Assembly (NCBI RefSeq): GCF_034479635.1
Contig: NZ_CP140153.1
Location: forward strand, 1,371,501-1,435,500
Direction of reading: 5' to 3'
Origin: Guyparkeria halophila
GTDB taxonomy: Bacteria; Pseudomonadota; Gammaproteobacteria; Halothiobacillales; Halothiobacillaceae
Length of the DNA stretch: 64,000 bases
Part shown: positions 1 through 10,299 of the stretch, in pieces
Position numbering within the stretch: position 1 is the stretch's first letter
How the letters are laid out: each line of letters opens with the position of its first letter
The notes under the pieces: generated by a model
What the model was told of the DNA's origin: nothing
The model's input: the letters and a program-made list of their open reading frames with translations, nothing else
The model's database searches: none
Position numbers and translations under genes: made by a program

Positions 1-1972
1 GATCGCTGCGGGATGGCTCGGCCAGTGCCTCGAGCCAGATCAGCATGTCGGCGGCCTCGGTCGAGTCGAATATCGACGAGCGTTCCGACAGGAACACCGC
101 CGGCACCCCGAAATCCGCCAGCACGCGGCGCATCAGTTTGCCTTCCTCCTGCTTGCGCACCAGGACGGCGATATCGCGTGGCTCGATGCCTTGCCGTTGC
201 CCGTCGTCGGTTTCGAAACCGTAGGTGCCCGCCTGACCGGCATTGAGCATTGCGGCGATCTCGCCGGCCGCGCGGACCGCCAGCTGCTCGCGGAACACAC
301 CGCTGGTCCATTGCTCTTCCGGCGGCGACGTCCATAGCGTCAGGGCGGGCACCGTGCCCTCACGCCGATCGTCGACCAGGCGGCTGTCACGTCCCTTGGC
401 CTGGACAGGTTCGAAGGGTAACGGGGATTGAGCCCCATCGGCCGCGAAGCGAAAGGCGCCGTCGGGGTGTTGGTCGGCGATGGTGAACAGGTGGTTGACC
501 GCGCCGACCAACGGCTTGGTCGAGCGGAAGTTGCGGGGCAGGCTGGCGTGCCGTCCCTCGGTGGCCTTCCGGGCGGAGAGGTAGCTGTGGATGTCGGCGC
601 CGCGAAAGCTGTAGATCGCCTGCTTGGGATCGCCTATCAGCACGATGGCGTGTTCGTCCGACTCCGGTGGCGCCTCACCTAGGGGGTAGATGGCCGAGAA
701 AATGGCGTACTGCAGCGGGTCGGTATCCTGGAACTCGTCGATCAGGGCCACCGGGTACTGGGTGCGAACCGCCTCGATCATCCCTCGGGCATTCGGATTG
801 CGCGTTGTATCCACCGCCTCGCGCATCTGGATCAGCATGTCATCAAAGCCCATGCCCCGTCGGACGGCGAGCAGATGGGCGACGCGTTCGCGGATCCACA
901 GGGCGGCGAACCCCTCGATCATGGGTTTGATTTCCTTCGCTTGCCGATCGAGTCCTTCCAGCGCCTTCTTCCAGTCGGCGATCGCATCCAGCGCGGGGTG
1001 CACCGGCGGCTCGTGGCCCTTTTTCGTCTTCGACGCGGCGAGCTTCCGCCGATCGGTGTCGGTGAGCGTTCCCTCGCCGGCGGCCCAGGCATCGATGTGC
1101 TCTAGCCACGTCTGAAGAGCCTCGGCCGTTTCCTGCTCCGGATGGCTCGTCTTGTTCAAGCCCTCGCGCACCGCATGCCAGAGCGCGTGGACCGCCCCGG
1201 CATCGGCCAGCCAGGCCTGGCGGGCGCGGCCCTCGGCCGTCTCGGCTCGTTTCTGATCGTCTGCCAGGCGGTCGAGCAACTCGGCCGGGGCCGGCAGATC
1301 ACGGCTGGACGCGGCCGTCACCGCACCGATCGCAAGCGGGCTGCCGTCGCGCTTGATCAGGTCCCTGATCCGACCCTTGAGCTTGCCCGGCGTGTCTACC
1401 AGCCGTGCAAACTGCTGGGCAAGGCGATCGTCGGTTTGTGCCAGCGGGTAGCCGTGGGTGCGCCAGAAGTCGCGGACGGCGTCACCGATCACCGGGTCGA
1501 GATCGGTAAGCAGTTCCTGTTCGAACAGGGCGCCGCTGTGGAAGGCATGCTCGCGCAGCATGCGCTGGCAGAAACCGTGGATGGTGAAGATGGCCGCCTC
1601 GTCCATCCATTCCGCGGCACGTTGCAGCAGAAAGGCGCCCTGAGCCCGTTCCGTCTCGGTGAATTCCTCGTACAGATGGCGCAGTGGCGGGTCGACCTGC
1701 GCTGGGGTCTGGGTGCCGGCAAACAGCCACGCGGCTTGCTGCAGGCGGCTGCGGATCCGGTCGCGCAGTTCGGCAACCGCCGCCTCGGTGAACGTGCTGA
1801 CCAGGATCTCCGGTGGGGTGAGCGGTCGGGCATTGCGCTGCTCGGGGGCGCGATGGCCCAAAACCAGCCGCAGGTAGAGCAGCGAGATGGTGAAGGTCTT
1901 GCCGGTGCCGGCGCTGGCCTCGATCAGGCGGCTGCCCTCCAGGGGAAAGGTGATCGGGTCGAGTTGGTTCAT
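1..1972 (-). CDS. recB: RecB, exonuclease V beta subunit (N-terminal part, runs off window)
   Basis: The reading frame starts with ATG at 1972 and stays open to base 1, giving about 657 N-terminal residues; RecB proteins are usually near 1200, so nuclease and C-terminal parts lie outside. Seen: Walker A EASAGTGKT at residues 18-26 and helicase motif II DEFQDTD, both typical of UvrD/RecB superfamily 1 helicases. In the family, RecB is the 3'-5' helicase and nuclease of RecBCD, which processes double-strand breaks for RecA. The start codon overlaps the recC stop in an ATGA arrangement, so the two genes are translationally coupled. recD is not in view and would be expected further left. Confidence 0.95.
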   Translation of the reverse strand, partial: MNQLDPITFPLEGSRLIEASAGTGKTFTISLLYLRLVLGHRAPEQRNARPLTPPEILVSTFTEAAVAELRDRIRSRLQQAAWLFAGTQTPAQVDPPLRHLYEEFTETERAQGAFLLQRAAEWMDEAAIFTIHGFCQRMLREHAFHSGALFEQELLTDLDPVIGDAVRDFWRTHGYPLAQTDDRLAQQFARLVDTPGKLKGRIRDLIKRDGSPLAIGAVTAASSRDLPAPAELLDRLADDQKRAETAEGRARQAWLADAGAVHALWHAVREGLNKTSHPEQETAEALQTWLEHIDAWAAGEGTLTDTDRRKLAASKTKKGHEPPVHPALDAIADWKKALEGLDRQAKEIKPMIEGFAALWIRERVAHLLAVRRGMGFDDMLIQMREAVDTTRNPNARGMIEAVRTQYPVALIDEFQDTDPLQYAIFSAIYPLGEAPPESDEHAIVLIGDPKQAIYSFRGADIHSYLSARKATEGRHASLPRNFRSTKPLVGAVNHLFTIADQHPDGAFRFAADGAQSPLPFEPVQAKGRDSRLVDDRREGTVPALTLWTSPPEEQWTSGVFREQLAVRAAGEIAAMLNAGQAGTYGFETDDGQRQGIEPRDIAVLVRKQEEGKLMRRVLADFGVPAVFLSERSSIFDSTEAADMLIWLEALAEPSRSD

Positions 1973-4900
1973 GCCTCTCCCTCGGTCAGCAGGGCTTTCT
2001 GGTGTTCGCCGCGGGTGGATCGGGCCAGCGGCAGGTAGAGACCCTGGGCGATCACGTCGAAATCGGGCTGCGCCGCGAGGGTGTCGAACGCGGGCCACAG
2101 GCGCGTCAGGTCGGCATCGTATTGGGTGGTGCCCTCGAAGGCCGCCCGCGCTGAACTTCGACGCTTGAAATCGTCCTTGGCCGTCAACCAGGCGATCTGG
2201 GTGCGTGGCTCGGCCGGCAAGGGCGCGCTGATGGCGCGGTGCCAGCAGGCGATCAAGGCCAACAGGTGCTCGCGGGCGTCTTCCGGCGCCAGTGGTTGCA
2301 TCGCGACCGGGCGTTCGCTGAGCGTTTCCTTGTGCGCATCGGATTCGCTGATCAGAAAGGTGGTCACCGGGCGGCCGGAGAGTTGGGCGGCGAGGTGGTA
2401 GGGCCATTCGCCCACCAGGCGATGCCATTTCAGCTCCTTGCCCTTGTGCAAGGCGCCCGGAACGAGCTTGAGCCGGACCGCCCCGTCGTCACCGAGACGG
2501 ATATCGCTGATCTCGCCGGTCAGCACCGGCTCGTCACCCCCAGCAAGGTGCTCGGCCGGGTGGAAGGCCGCCAGGGTATCGGGGTAGCGGATCTGGAAGG
2601 CCGCCCAGGTCCGCAGTTGTCGGCCGACCGCCTCGCCGTGTTCGCGGCGCAGCGACTCATCGAAGGGCGGCAGGGGCAGCTGGCCGCTCCCGGCGATGTG
2701 CTGCAGGGCGCCGGCAATCCACTCGGGCAGACGTTGCTCGAGAAGCTCGGGCGTCCATGTTTCCATCGGCTGGCCGCCCAGGCGGGTAACCATGCGATCG
2801 AGCAGCTGGGCGCTGAGTTGCGATTCCCCCAGCGCATCCAGCGCGAACGGCTCGTCGTCTTCCGGCAGGCTGATCTGCCGGCGTGGCGGCACATCGAGGT
2901 GGCGACCGAGATAGACCCGCCAGGGTTTTTTCAGCAGCAGGGAGAGGTCGGCCAGTGAGGGCGCGGACGCCTCGTCACCTTGCTCGGCGCTCGCCTCGTT
3001 TGGGCCGGGTGGCGGGGCATCGTGCACCTGATGCCATTCGCGGGCGTAGCTGAACAGCTCGGGGCGTCCCGGGGTGAAGTAGTCGCGACTGAATGGCTGC
3101 AGGGGATGTTCGGTCGTCAGTGTCGACGAGGTCGTGCCCTCTAGGTCATTACCCAGTTGATTACCGCGGCCGGCGACTGACCAACCTCGGTCGATGTGAT
3201 CGCGCAACTGGTTGATCAGCACCGATGCCGGCCGCTCATGGTTGTCGCGGATATCGCGGCCCACCCAGCTGAGCCAGAGCCGGTCGCGGGCGGAGAGCAG
3301 GGCCTCCAGGAACAGGTAGCGATCATCCTCGCGCCGCGACCGGTCGCCGGGGCGGTAGCGACCGCTCATCAGGTCGAAGTCGGCTGCCGGCTGGCGACGC
3401 GGGTACGCCTCGTCGCTCATCCCGAGCAGGTAGACCTGGCGAAACGGGATGGCGCGCATTGGCATCAGCGTGGCGAAGTTCACCGCACCGACCAGGAATC
3501 GCTGGTTGAGGCGGTGCTCGTCGAGGCGGTCGAGCCAGGCGCTGCGGGCGGTCTCGATGCCGATGGGCTGATCGAACGCGGCCGAGCGGCAATCCTCGAG
3601 CCAGCCGGTGGTGGCATCCAGCACGCGATCGCGCAGTTTGGATGCCGACTCGCGTGTTGTCAGCGGATTGGCCTCGTCTTCGTCGGGCGGGATGGCGTCG
3701 GGGTCAAAGAATGTAGCCAGCAGTTCCGCGAAGAAGTCGGCCCAACCCTGGGGGGTATGGGCTTGCGCCAGGGTATGGCGCCAGCGTCCCAGCGCATCGA
3801 CCAGCGTGTACAGCGGCCCGATCACCGCCGCGCTCATGCCGTCCATCCCCTCCACCGGCACGATGCCTTCCCAGTCGTCTTCCGGGCCGGCGAGATAGGC
3901 GTACAGCAGGCGCTCGAGGCCGAACCGCCAGGTGTTCTGCTCGATGCCCGCCGGCAGGCCGAACTCGGGGCGATGCTCGGCATCGAGTCCCCAGCGAATA
4001 CCCGCGGTCTCGATCCAGTGGCGCAACAGGGCGACATCGTCGGCGACGATACCGAAGCGCGCCCGCAACGCGTCCACCTCGAGCAGATCCATCACCTCGC
4101 TCGCCGTCAGGCGGGCCTCGGGCAGGTGCAGGAGTGTGTCCAGCGCGCGCAGCATCGGGTGGGTCTCGCGCTCGGGGCGATCGGAGATGGCGAACGGCAG
4201 GTAGCGCGGATCGTCCCGGTCGATACGTCCGAAGACCGCGTTGATCGCCGCAGCGTAATCGGCCATGTCGGGGACCATCACGATCACGTCGCGCGGGCGC
4301 AGCCCCGGATCGGCATCGAAGGCCGCCAGCAGTTGATCCTGAAGGATTTCCACTTCCCGCAGCGGGCTGTGGGCGACCGTGAATCGCAGCGAGGCATCCG
4401 CGGGATCGACCCGGCGTTGCTCGGCCTCGATTTCCCGCATCGGGCGCAGGTCGAGCAGGTCGGCCTGGATCTGGCCGAGCAGGTGCGTCGGCTGGGGGTC
4501 GTCGAACAGGTCGATGTTGAGCGCTTCGCCGCCTTGCGCCCGCTGGGGTGCCTGGTCGGGCGCTTGGTCGAATTCGTCGACCAGCCGGACCAGGTCGCGT
4601 CCCTGCTTGCCCCAGGAGGCCAGCAGCGGGTGGGCATGCTGGTGCAGGGCATGATCATCGAGGTTCGCGTCGATCTTGCGTTCGGTGATCCGTCGGTACG
4701 CGGCCTTGAACAGGTGCCGGTCCTCGACGATGTCGCCCCAGTAGTGCTTGCAGGGGTTTTGCAGGCAGAAGATCACCTGGGTCCAGCGCGAGATGGCCCC
4801 GAGCACCTCGAGCACCTGCGGGGGCAGGGCGGAGACGCCGAAGACCACGATACGACGTGGCAGATCGGTTGGGCATTCGGTTTGGCGGGCGGCTTGCTCC

Positions 4901-5601
4901 AGGAACGCTTGATGCACCAGCGCCCGGCCGGCATACCCGGTTGGAACGCGGTCCTCGTCGGCTTGGGGCGGCTGATCGCTCAGGTCGTTCAGGATCGCGC
5001 GCCACAGGGCCGGTTGCCAGCTGGAACCGGCTGGCACCGCCGGGGCTTCGCCCAATGGACCGGGCAGGGTGGCTTCGTGGTTGGCCCAGCGCTCGAGCCA
5101 GTCGGCGCGGTAGACCTGGTATTGATCGAACTGGTCGGCCAGACGGGCGGCGAGCTGGTAGGCGCGGTGTTCGTCGCCGTCGATGTAGTGCGACAACGTC
5201 TCGAAGACCGGATCGGCGGTGATCGACGGATCGCGCAGCAGCCGCAGCAGCCGCCAGGTCAGGCGAGGTTTGTCCAGTGGCGCTTCCGGGGGCACGTTTT
5301 GGCGGCCCAGCACCGCCCGGTAGCACTGCCACTGGAGTCGGGCCGGTAGCAACAGGTCCATGGCGGTGGCAATGCCCAATCCACCACCATGCCCGCCTTC
5401 GCCACGGGAGCGGCCGAGGGCCAGCCGCAGCCACTGCGCCATGCCGTTGCTCTGCACCAGAATGCGCTCGTCTTCCAACGGCGCGAGCGGTGCACGGCCC
5501 AGCCATTCGACCAGCAGATCCCTCAGGCCTTCGAGCCGGTTTCCCTGCAGCACGATAAAGCCGGGCGTGATCGGGGCGTGGGCGTCCGTGGAATCAGTCA
5601 A
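1969..5601 (-). CDS. recC: RecC, exonuclease V gamma subunit
   Basis: About 1210 residues, somewhat longer than E. coli RecC. RecC-like features include the N-terminal GNRLEGLRDLL segment, VQSNGMAQWLRLAL, and the middle stretch VYLLGMSDEAYPRRQ, which matches the RecC family. RecC is the Chi-recognition and scaffold subunit of RecBCD. The start is uncertain: no ATG lies upstream of the conserved region, the frame is open to a TTG at 5730, and GTG 5691 and TTG 5652, 5628 and 5601 are alternatives. I chose TTG 5601 because the family normally begins only a few residues before the NRLE motif; none has a good ribosome binding site. It overlaps recB by four bases and diverges from the sigma-54 activator gene. 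Confidence 0.93.
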   Translation of the reverse strand: MTDSTDAHAPITPGFIVLQGNRLEGLRDLLVEWLGRAPLAPLEDERILVQSNGMAQWLRLALGRSRGEGGHGGGLGIATAMDLLLPARLQWQCYRAVLGRQNVPPEAPLDKPRLTWRLLRLLRDPSITADPVFETLSHYIDGDEHRAYQLAARLADQFDQYQVYRADWLERWANHEATLPGPLGEAPAVPAGSSWQPALWRAILNDLSDQPPQADEDRVPTGYAGRALVHQAFLEQAARQTECPTDLPRRIVVFGVSALPPQVLEVLGAISRWTQVIFCLQNPCKHYWGDIVEDRHLFKAAYRRITERKIDANLDDHALHQHAHPLLASWGKQGRDLVRLVDEFDQAPDQAPQRAQGGEALNIDLFDDPQPTHLLGQIQADLLDLRPMREIEAEQRRVDPADASLRFTVAHSPLREVEILQDQLLAAFDADPGLRPRDVIVMVPDMADYAAAINAVFGRIDRDDPRYLPFAISDRPERETHPMLRALDTLLHLPEARLTASEVMDLLEVDALRARFGIVADDVALLRHWIETAGIRWGLDAEHRPEFGLPAGIEQNTWRFGLERLLYAYLAGPEDDWEGIVPVEGMDGMSAAVIGPLYTLVDALGRWRHTLAQAHTPQGWADFFAELLATFFDPDAIPPDEDEANPLTTRESASKLRDRVLDATTGWLEDCRSAAFDQPIGIETARSAWLDRLDEHRLNQRFLVGAVNFATLMPMRAIPFRQVYLLGMSDEAYPRRQPAADFDLMSGRYRPGDRSRREDDRYLFLEALLSARDRLWLSWVGRDIRDNHERPASVLINQLRDHIDRGWSVAGRGNQLGNDLEGTTSSTLTTEHPLQPFSRDYFTPGRPELFSYAREWHQVHDAPPPGPNEASAEQGDEASAPSLADLSLLLKKPWRVYLGRHLDVPPRRQISLPEDDEPFALDALGESQLSAQLLDRMVTRLGGQPMETWTPELLEQRLPEWIAGALQHIAGSGQLPLPPFDESLRREHGEAVGRQLRTWAAFQIRYPDTLAAFHPAEHLAGGDEPVLTGEISDIRLGDDGAVRLKLVPGALHKGKELKWHRLVGEWPYHLAAQLSGRPVTTFLISESDAHKETLSERPVAMQPLAPEDAREHLLALIACWHRAISAPLPAEPRTQIAWLTAKDDFKRRSSARAAFEGTTQYDADLTRLWPAFDTLAAQPDFDVIAQGLYLPLARSTRGEHQKALLTEGEA

Positions 5602-5858
5602 GACGTCGTGTCTACCGTGTCGTCGCAAAGAGGGGCGGTCGGGAAAGGGCAAGTGTATGGGATTGCCGGGTGCGGGGAAAACGCGACCCACGATGTCGTC
5701 ACCGCCGGTATGGAATCCGGCACTGGTCAAAAAATGAGCAATTTGCAGGAAAAGGCATACAGTAATGATATGGGATCACGGTTCTTGACCGCCCGCCCGT
5801 CGGTCGGCCTGGATCCAAAGGGGGCTCGGTGTATGGATGTTCCGAGGAAACCGCTGCC

Positions 5859-7229
<1,371 letters not shown>

Positions 7230-7327
7230 GCCATCGAGGTATTGGTTCAACCACGTGTCCTTCCTGAGACACCAGTCCTCAACGCCCCCCCCCATCCCCC
7301 TTTTCCTTGTTTGATCCCGTTGCGACC

Positions 7328-7372
7328 GGAATGCGACATCCCGGAATGCGACATCTCGGAATACGACATCAA
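7328..7372. repeat. Three tandem 15-bp direct repeats, candidate enhancer for the sigma-54 activator
   Basis: Copies are GGAATGCGACATCCC (7328-7342), GGAATGCGACATCTC (7343-7357) and GGAATACGACATCAA (7358-7372); the shared core is GGAATRCGACATC. They lie about 260-300 bp upstream of the -24/-12 promoter, a usual distance for an upstream activating sequence. The binding role is inference; the repeats themselves are seen directly. Confidence 0.75.
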
Positions 7373-7630
7373 TGGGACGTCCTGGTATCGACCCGGTCGG
7401 GCGCACGGCGCGGGCCGTTGCCGCCAGTCATCGGCGACTGTGACCCATGTCCATTCTGCTCCCGCCCAATTGCGCTGTATCAATAACGCGACAGTCCCCT
7501 TCGCAGGGAACCTTGCCAGGACGCGAGGTTCGTCTTCCACCCCGTTCCCGGGTGTATCAACGCTGCACCACTTCGCCCCCGATCGCCGAACCGATACTCC
7601 TAACCCACTGATTTTGCGGTGATGCGCATG

Positions 7631-7647
7631 TTGGCCTCGCTCTTGCT
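7631..7647 (+). promoter_or_regulatory. Sigma-54 (RpoN) -24/-12 promoter of the Fap-like operon
   Basis: TTGGCCTCGCTCTTGCT fits the TTGGCACGNNNNTTGCW consensus: GG at 7633-7634 and GC at 7645-7646 are separated by exactly ten bases. Transcription would begin near 7658, about 40 bases before the ATG at 7699. The presence of a GAFTGA-containing activator immediately upstream strengthens the call. Confidence 0.8.
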
Positions 7648-7698
7648 CCACTGATTGGCGTGGGAGCACGACGCCCCCACCACTTCGGGAGCCAGGTC

Positions 7699-8289
7699 AT
7701 GAACGACGTCATCGGCAAACAGGATTTCACCTCCACGGTCGGGAACCGGGCATTCGTCACGGGCGGCCAACGGATCGCATCCGGCTTGCCCCTTACCGGC
7801 ATCGCTCGCCACCTGACCCTCCACCTGCCCCTTTCGCTCGCCAGTGTGGCCCTCGCGGTCTCGCTGTTGCCGGGGAGTGCGTCAGCCGCCGGCTCTCGTG
7901 CCGCCGTTGACGCCAAGCCAGGTGAAATCGTGCTCCTGCGCTCCGTCCCGGCCCGACCCGCCGCGCGGCCCATGCCGCCGGGGCGTGCCTTGTTGATCGA
8001 CCCCAGCCCCAAGTCGGAAATGGAACAGGGTCTGTCTCACCTGGAAATCTCACCGGGTAGCTATGGCCAGGTCGCGGCGGGCGGCGGCAACGGCCCGGTG
8101 GCATCTGGCGGTATGGGCGGCTCGATTAACGCGATCACGCAGCAATTGGTGGGCGGTTCGGCCCACCGTGGCGATTCCGCGCCGTCCGCGGCGGGTGGGG
8201 CCATGGGGGCCGTGACCGGCTCGATCGGCTCGACCGTGACCGGTGCATTGTCCGGGGCGGGGCTGCTGGGCCAGGGAGGACAACGGTAA
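7699..8289 (+). CDS. FapA-like exported protein, first gene of the amyloid operon
   Basis: 196 residues from ATG 7699; GGGAG at 7687-7691 serves as binding site, and the predicted transcription start near 7658 argues against an upstream GTG at 7660. Residues about 33-63 form the hydrophobic core and cleavage region of a long signal peptide ending near SASA-A. A middle segment with PGRALLIDPSPK is followed by a Gly/Ala/Ser-rich C-terminal third. In Pseudomonas, FapA is a small periplasmic protein that influences fibril composition. Assignment here rests mostly on position (first of six genes in Fap order) and export signal; sequence resemblance is weak. Its TAA overlaps the next ATG (TAATG). 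Confidence 0.55.
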   Translation: MNDVIGKQDFTSTVGNRAFVTGGQRIASGLPLTGIARHLTLHLPLSLASVALAVSLLPGSASAAGSRAAVDAKPGEIVLLRSVPARPAARPMPPGRALLIDPSPKSEMEQGLSHLEISPGSYGQVAAGGGNGPVASGGMGGSINAITQQLVGGSAHRGDSAPSAAGGAMGAVTGSIGSTVTGALSGAGLLGQGGQR

Positions 8290-8972
8290 TGGCTACGCAA
8301 CGCCGACATTCCATTGATCTGTCGCGCTGCCTCCGGCTCGTTCTGGTCGGCCTCGGGCTGTTTGCCCTCGTGATGACGGCCCAGATGATCTACGCCGGCG
8401 ACGCCCGTGCCGAAGCCTCACCGCCGGCGGAGTACGACTGGATGCTGGCGGTGCTCAATGACAACCACATCGGCCAGCAATTCGCCCAAGGGGCGAGCGG
8501 CAACGTGGCGGTCAACAGCGCGGCCGGTTCGGCCAACCTGCAGACCAACCAGCGCGCCTTGCAGGGGACGATCCAGGCGACGCAACGGATCGACAACCCC
8601 CGTCAAGCCTCGCCGGTGTTGATGAATGCAGACACCCGTATCGATGGGCAGGCGTTCAGTCGCGGTCAGGGCGTATTGGGGGTCAATCAGGTCGCTGGGG
8701 ACGGCAACGCCCAGATTAATTCAATGGCCCTTGCCCCGGCGGGCGAGGGATTCAAAGAGATTCGCATGCTTGAACCGGTTAACCCGGTCCGGGCGTCGGA
8801 TTCGGCCGCCCGAGAGGACGGGCAGTCGGGGGAGGACTCTCCGGGACGGTATCGCGCGGTTGTCGCGGACACCGCCTTTAGCGGATTCGGAGGGGTTCTC
8901 CAAATCAATCAGGTGTCGGGAAGCCGAAACATCACAGGTAATCACTTCTCGATGTCCGGCCATCGACCCTGA
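8289..8972 (+). CDS. fapB: FapB-like minor amyloid subunit (candidate nucleator)
   Basis: 227 residues. A membrane segment or signal peptide spans about 17-43. Three imperfect repeats follow: around 59-91 (GNVAVNSAAGSANLQTN), 119-148 (GVLGVNQVAGDGNAQIN) and 196-222 (GGVLQINQVSGSRNITGN). The pattern G-x-(2)-V/I-N-x(2)-A/S-G-x(2)-N resembles Fap and curli-type amyloid repeats, where Asn and Gln form ladders. In Pseudomonas, FapB is the minor subunit that nucleates FapC. Unlike Pseudomonas FapB, no C-terminal CxxC is present; the only Cys is at residue 14. Overlaps fapA-like by one base and is followed 45 bases later by fapC. Confidence 0.65.
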   Translation: MATQRRHSIDLSRCLRLVLVGLGLFALVMTAQMIYAGDARAEASPPAEYDWMLAVLNDNHIGQQFAQGASGNVAVNSAAGSANLQTNQRALQGTIQATQRIDNPRQASPVLMNADTRIDGQAFSRGQGVLGVNQVAGDGNAQINSMALAPAGEGFKEIRMLEPVNPVRASDSAAREDGQSGEDSPGRYRAVVADTAFSGFGGVLQINQVSGSRNITGNHFSMSGHRP

Positions 8973-9017
8973 TTTCATGATCGAAGAAACCCCAACAAGA
9001 AGGTAGAGGTAGTAGCC

Positions 9018-10280
9018 ATGAAAACGCAACTCAAGATGACACTGATCGCTTCCGCGGTCGCCGCCCTGGTCTCCGGCCCGGTGATGGCTTCCGAATCGAA
9101 CGGTGACAATCACAACGGCGGTCATCACCACAATATCCACAAGAAGGTGAAAATCGATATTGATTACGACAAGAACGTGGATGTTGAAAAGAACATCTCT
9201 CGCAACGAGGTCGATCACGTCGATCGCGAGTTGCGTGACATCGTGATCAACGCCTCGGCGGGTGCCTCGGCACACGACACCCAGTTCATCCACGCCAACG
9301 ACGTGCGCAACAAGAAGCTGACCAACAACGCCAGCATCGGCGACAACGTCGGTAACAGCGCCTCGGGCAACATCGGCATGAACGTCGCCGCCGGTGACAC
9401 CAACGTGCAGGACAACGCGGCCGCCCTGGCTGCCGTGGATGCCGGCTTCGTGTTCGGTGAGTCCTACGCCAGTGTGAATGTCGATCAGTCGAACCTGGCG
9501 AACACCACCCGCAACAGCGGCGTGATGAACAACGCCAGCATCGGCCAGAGCGCATTCGCGAATGCCTCGGGCAACATCGGCGTGAACGTCGCCGCCGGCA
9601 CCGGCAACGGCCAGAAGAACACCATGGCGGCTTCGGTCTCCACGGCACGCGTGGCTAATGCCTCCCTGAATAGCAACCAGGAGTCGATCGGCAACAACAT
9701 CCGCAACGAGGGTCGTACCGAGCAGTACAGCGACACGACCCAGGTGCAGCTGGCCGGATTCAGCATGGGCGGCTACTACGGTGGCGGCCATGGCGGCTAC
9801 TCGGGTACCACCAGTGGCTCGATCGATGGCGAACTGGACCAGATCAACAATGTCTACCCGGACATCTGGACTGGCCCGCAGCACACCGGTGGCGTAGCTG
9901 ACGGTCACTTCGACCTCGACAACGGGGACGATGGCACCAACGGCACGCAAGGCGGCCTCGACCTCAACGAGGACGGCGGTGCACTGGCGTTCGGCACCCA
10001 CGACATGACCTACGAAGGTTCCGAAGAAGGGACCCTGGGCTTCCGTGAAGGCGGCAAGATCCTGCTCGGCAGCGTCATGAGCGGCGAAGTCGCGACTACC
10101 CGCTACGTGGTCGTCAACGCCAAGAATGATGCCTCCCTGCTGGGCAACGCGTTCCAGAACGCGTCGGGCAACATCGGCGTGAACGTCGCCTCGGGCACCG
10201 GCAACCTGCAGAGCAACGCGCTCTCCATGGCCGTGGCCTGCAACACCTGCGCCGGTGGCAATGGTGGTGGTACCGAATAA
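9018..10280 (+). CDS. fapC: FapC-like major functional amyloid subunit
   Basis: 420 residues with a clean signal peptide (cleavage near VMA-SES, residue 24). A His- and Lys-rich stretch at 32-43 follows. Three repeats share NAS...SGNIGVNVAAGTGN: R1 about 102-139, R2 about 170-208, R3 about 369-406, separated by a short linker and a long Gly/Tyr/Asp-rich linker (209-368). A C-terminal CNTC (Cys 408 and 411) matches the CxxC described for Pseudomonas FapB/FapC. The three-repeat layout with variable linkers is the hallmark of FapC, the main fibril protein of biofilm amyloid. Preceded by AGAGG at 9005-9009; two stem-loops follow the stop, which may keep this gene's expression above that of downstream genes. 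Confidence 0.85.
   Translation: MKTQLKMTLIASAVAALVSGPVMASESNGDNHNGGHHHNIHKKVKIDIDYDKNVDVEKNISRNEVDHVDRELRDIVINASAGASAHDTQFIHANDVRNKKLTNNASIGDNVGNSASGNIGMNVAAGDTNVQDNAAALAAVDAGFVFGESYASVNVDQSNLANTTRNSGVMNNASIGQSAFANASGNIGVNVAAGTGNGQKNTMAASVSTARVANASLNSNQESIGNNIRNEGRTEQYSDTTQVQLAGFSMGGYYGGGHGGYSGTTSGSIDGELDQINNVYPDIWTGPQHTGGVADGHFDLDNGDDGTNGTQGGLDLNEDGGALAFGTHDMTYEGSEEGTLGFREGGKILLGSVMSGEVATTRYVVVNAKNDASLLGNAFQNASGNIGVNVASGTGNLQSNALSMAVACNTCAGGNGGGTE
9321..9434 (+). repeat. FapC amyloid repeat R1
   Basis: Codons 102-139 of fapC. Core SGNIGMNVAAGDTNVQDN; shares NASIG and GNIG(V/M)NVA(A/S)G with R2 and R3. Asn/Gln spacing is conserved. Confidence 0.8.
9525..9641 (+). repeat. FapC amyloid repeat R2
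   Basis: Codons 170-208 of fapC, core SGNIGVNVAAGTGNGQKN. Separated from R1 by about 30 residues. Confidence 0.8.
10122..10235 (+). repeat. FapC amyloid repeat R3
   Basis: Codons 369-406 of fapC, core SGNIGVNVASGTGNLQSN, directly followed by the C-terminal CxxC. Separated from R2 by a linker of about 160 residues. Confidence 0.8.
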
Positions 10281-10299
10281 CCCGATCACTCGATCGGTC

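Larger units (their letters stand above)
7230..7698. other. 469-bp noncoding regulatory region upstream of the Fap-like operon
   Basis: No credible gene is seen between the activator stop and the first operon gene. The stretch contains a C-rich tract (about 7284-7292), three tandem 15-bp repeats (7328-7372), and a sigma-54-type promoter (7631-7647). Its length and content fit an enhancer-plus-promoter region for an RpoN-dependent operon. Confidence 0.7.

Noticed and set aside
3196-5349. Long plus-strand open frame opposite recC (717 codons)
   Set aside because: It is antisense to recC motifs, has low-complexity composition typical of GC-rich shadow frames and no recognisable domain.
5602-5858. 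Second sigma-54 promoter upstream of the activator
   Set aside because: The best GG...GC pair (5725-5739) has 11 bases between GG and GC, not ten, and lacks the TTGC context.
7318-7375. CRISPR-like array
   Set aside because: Three 15-bp units are head to tail without spacers, and no cas genes are present.
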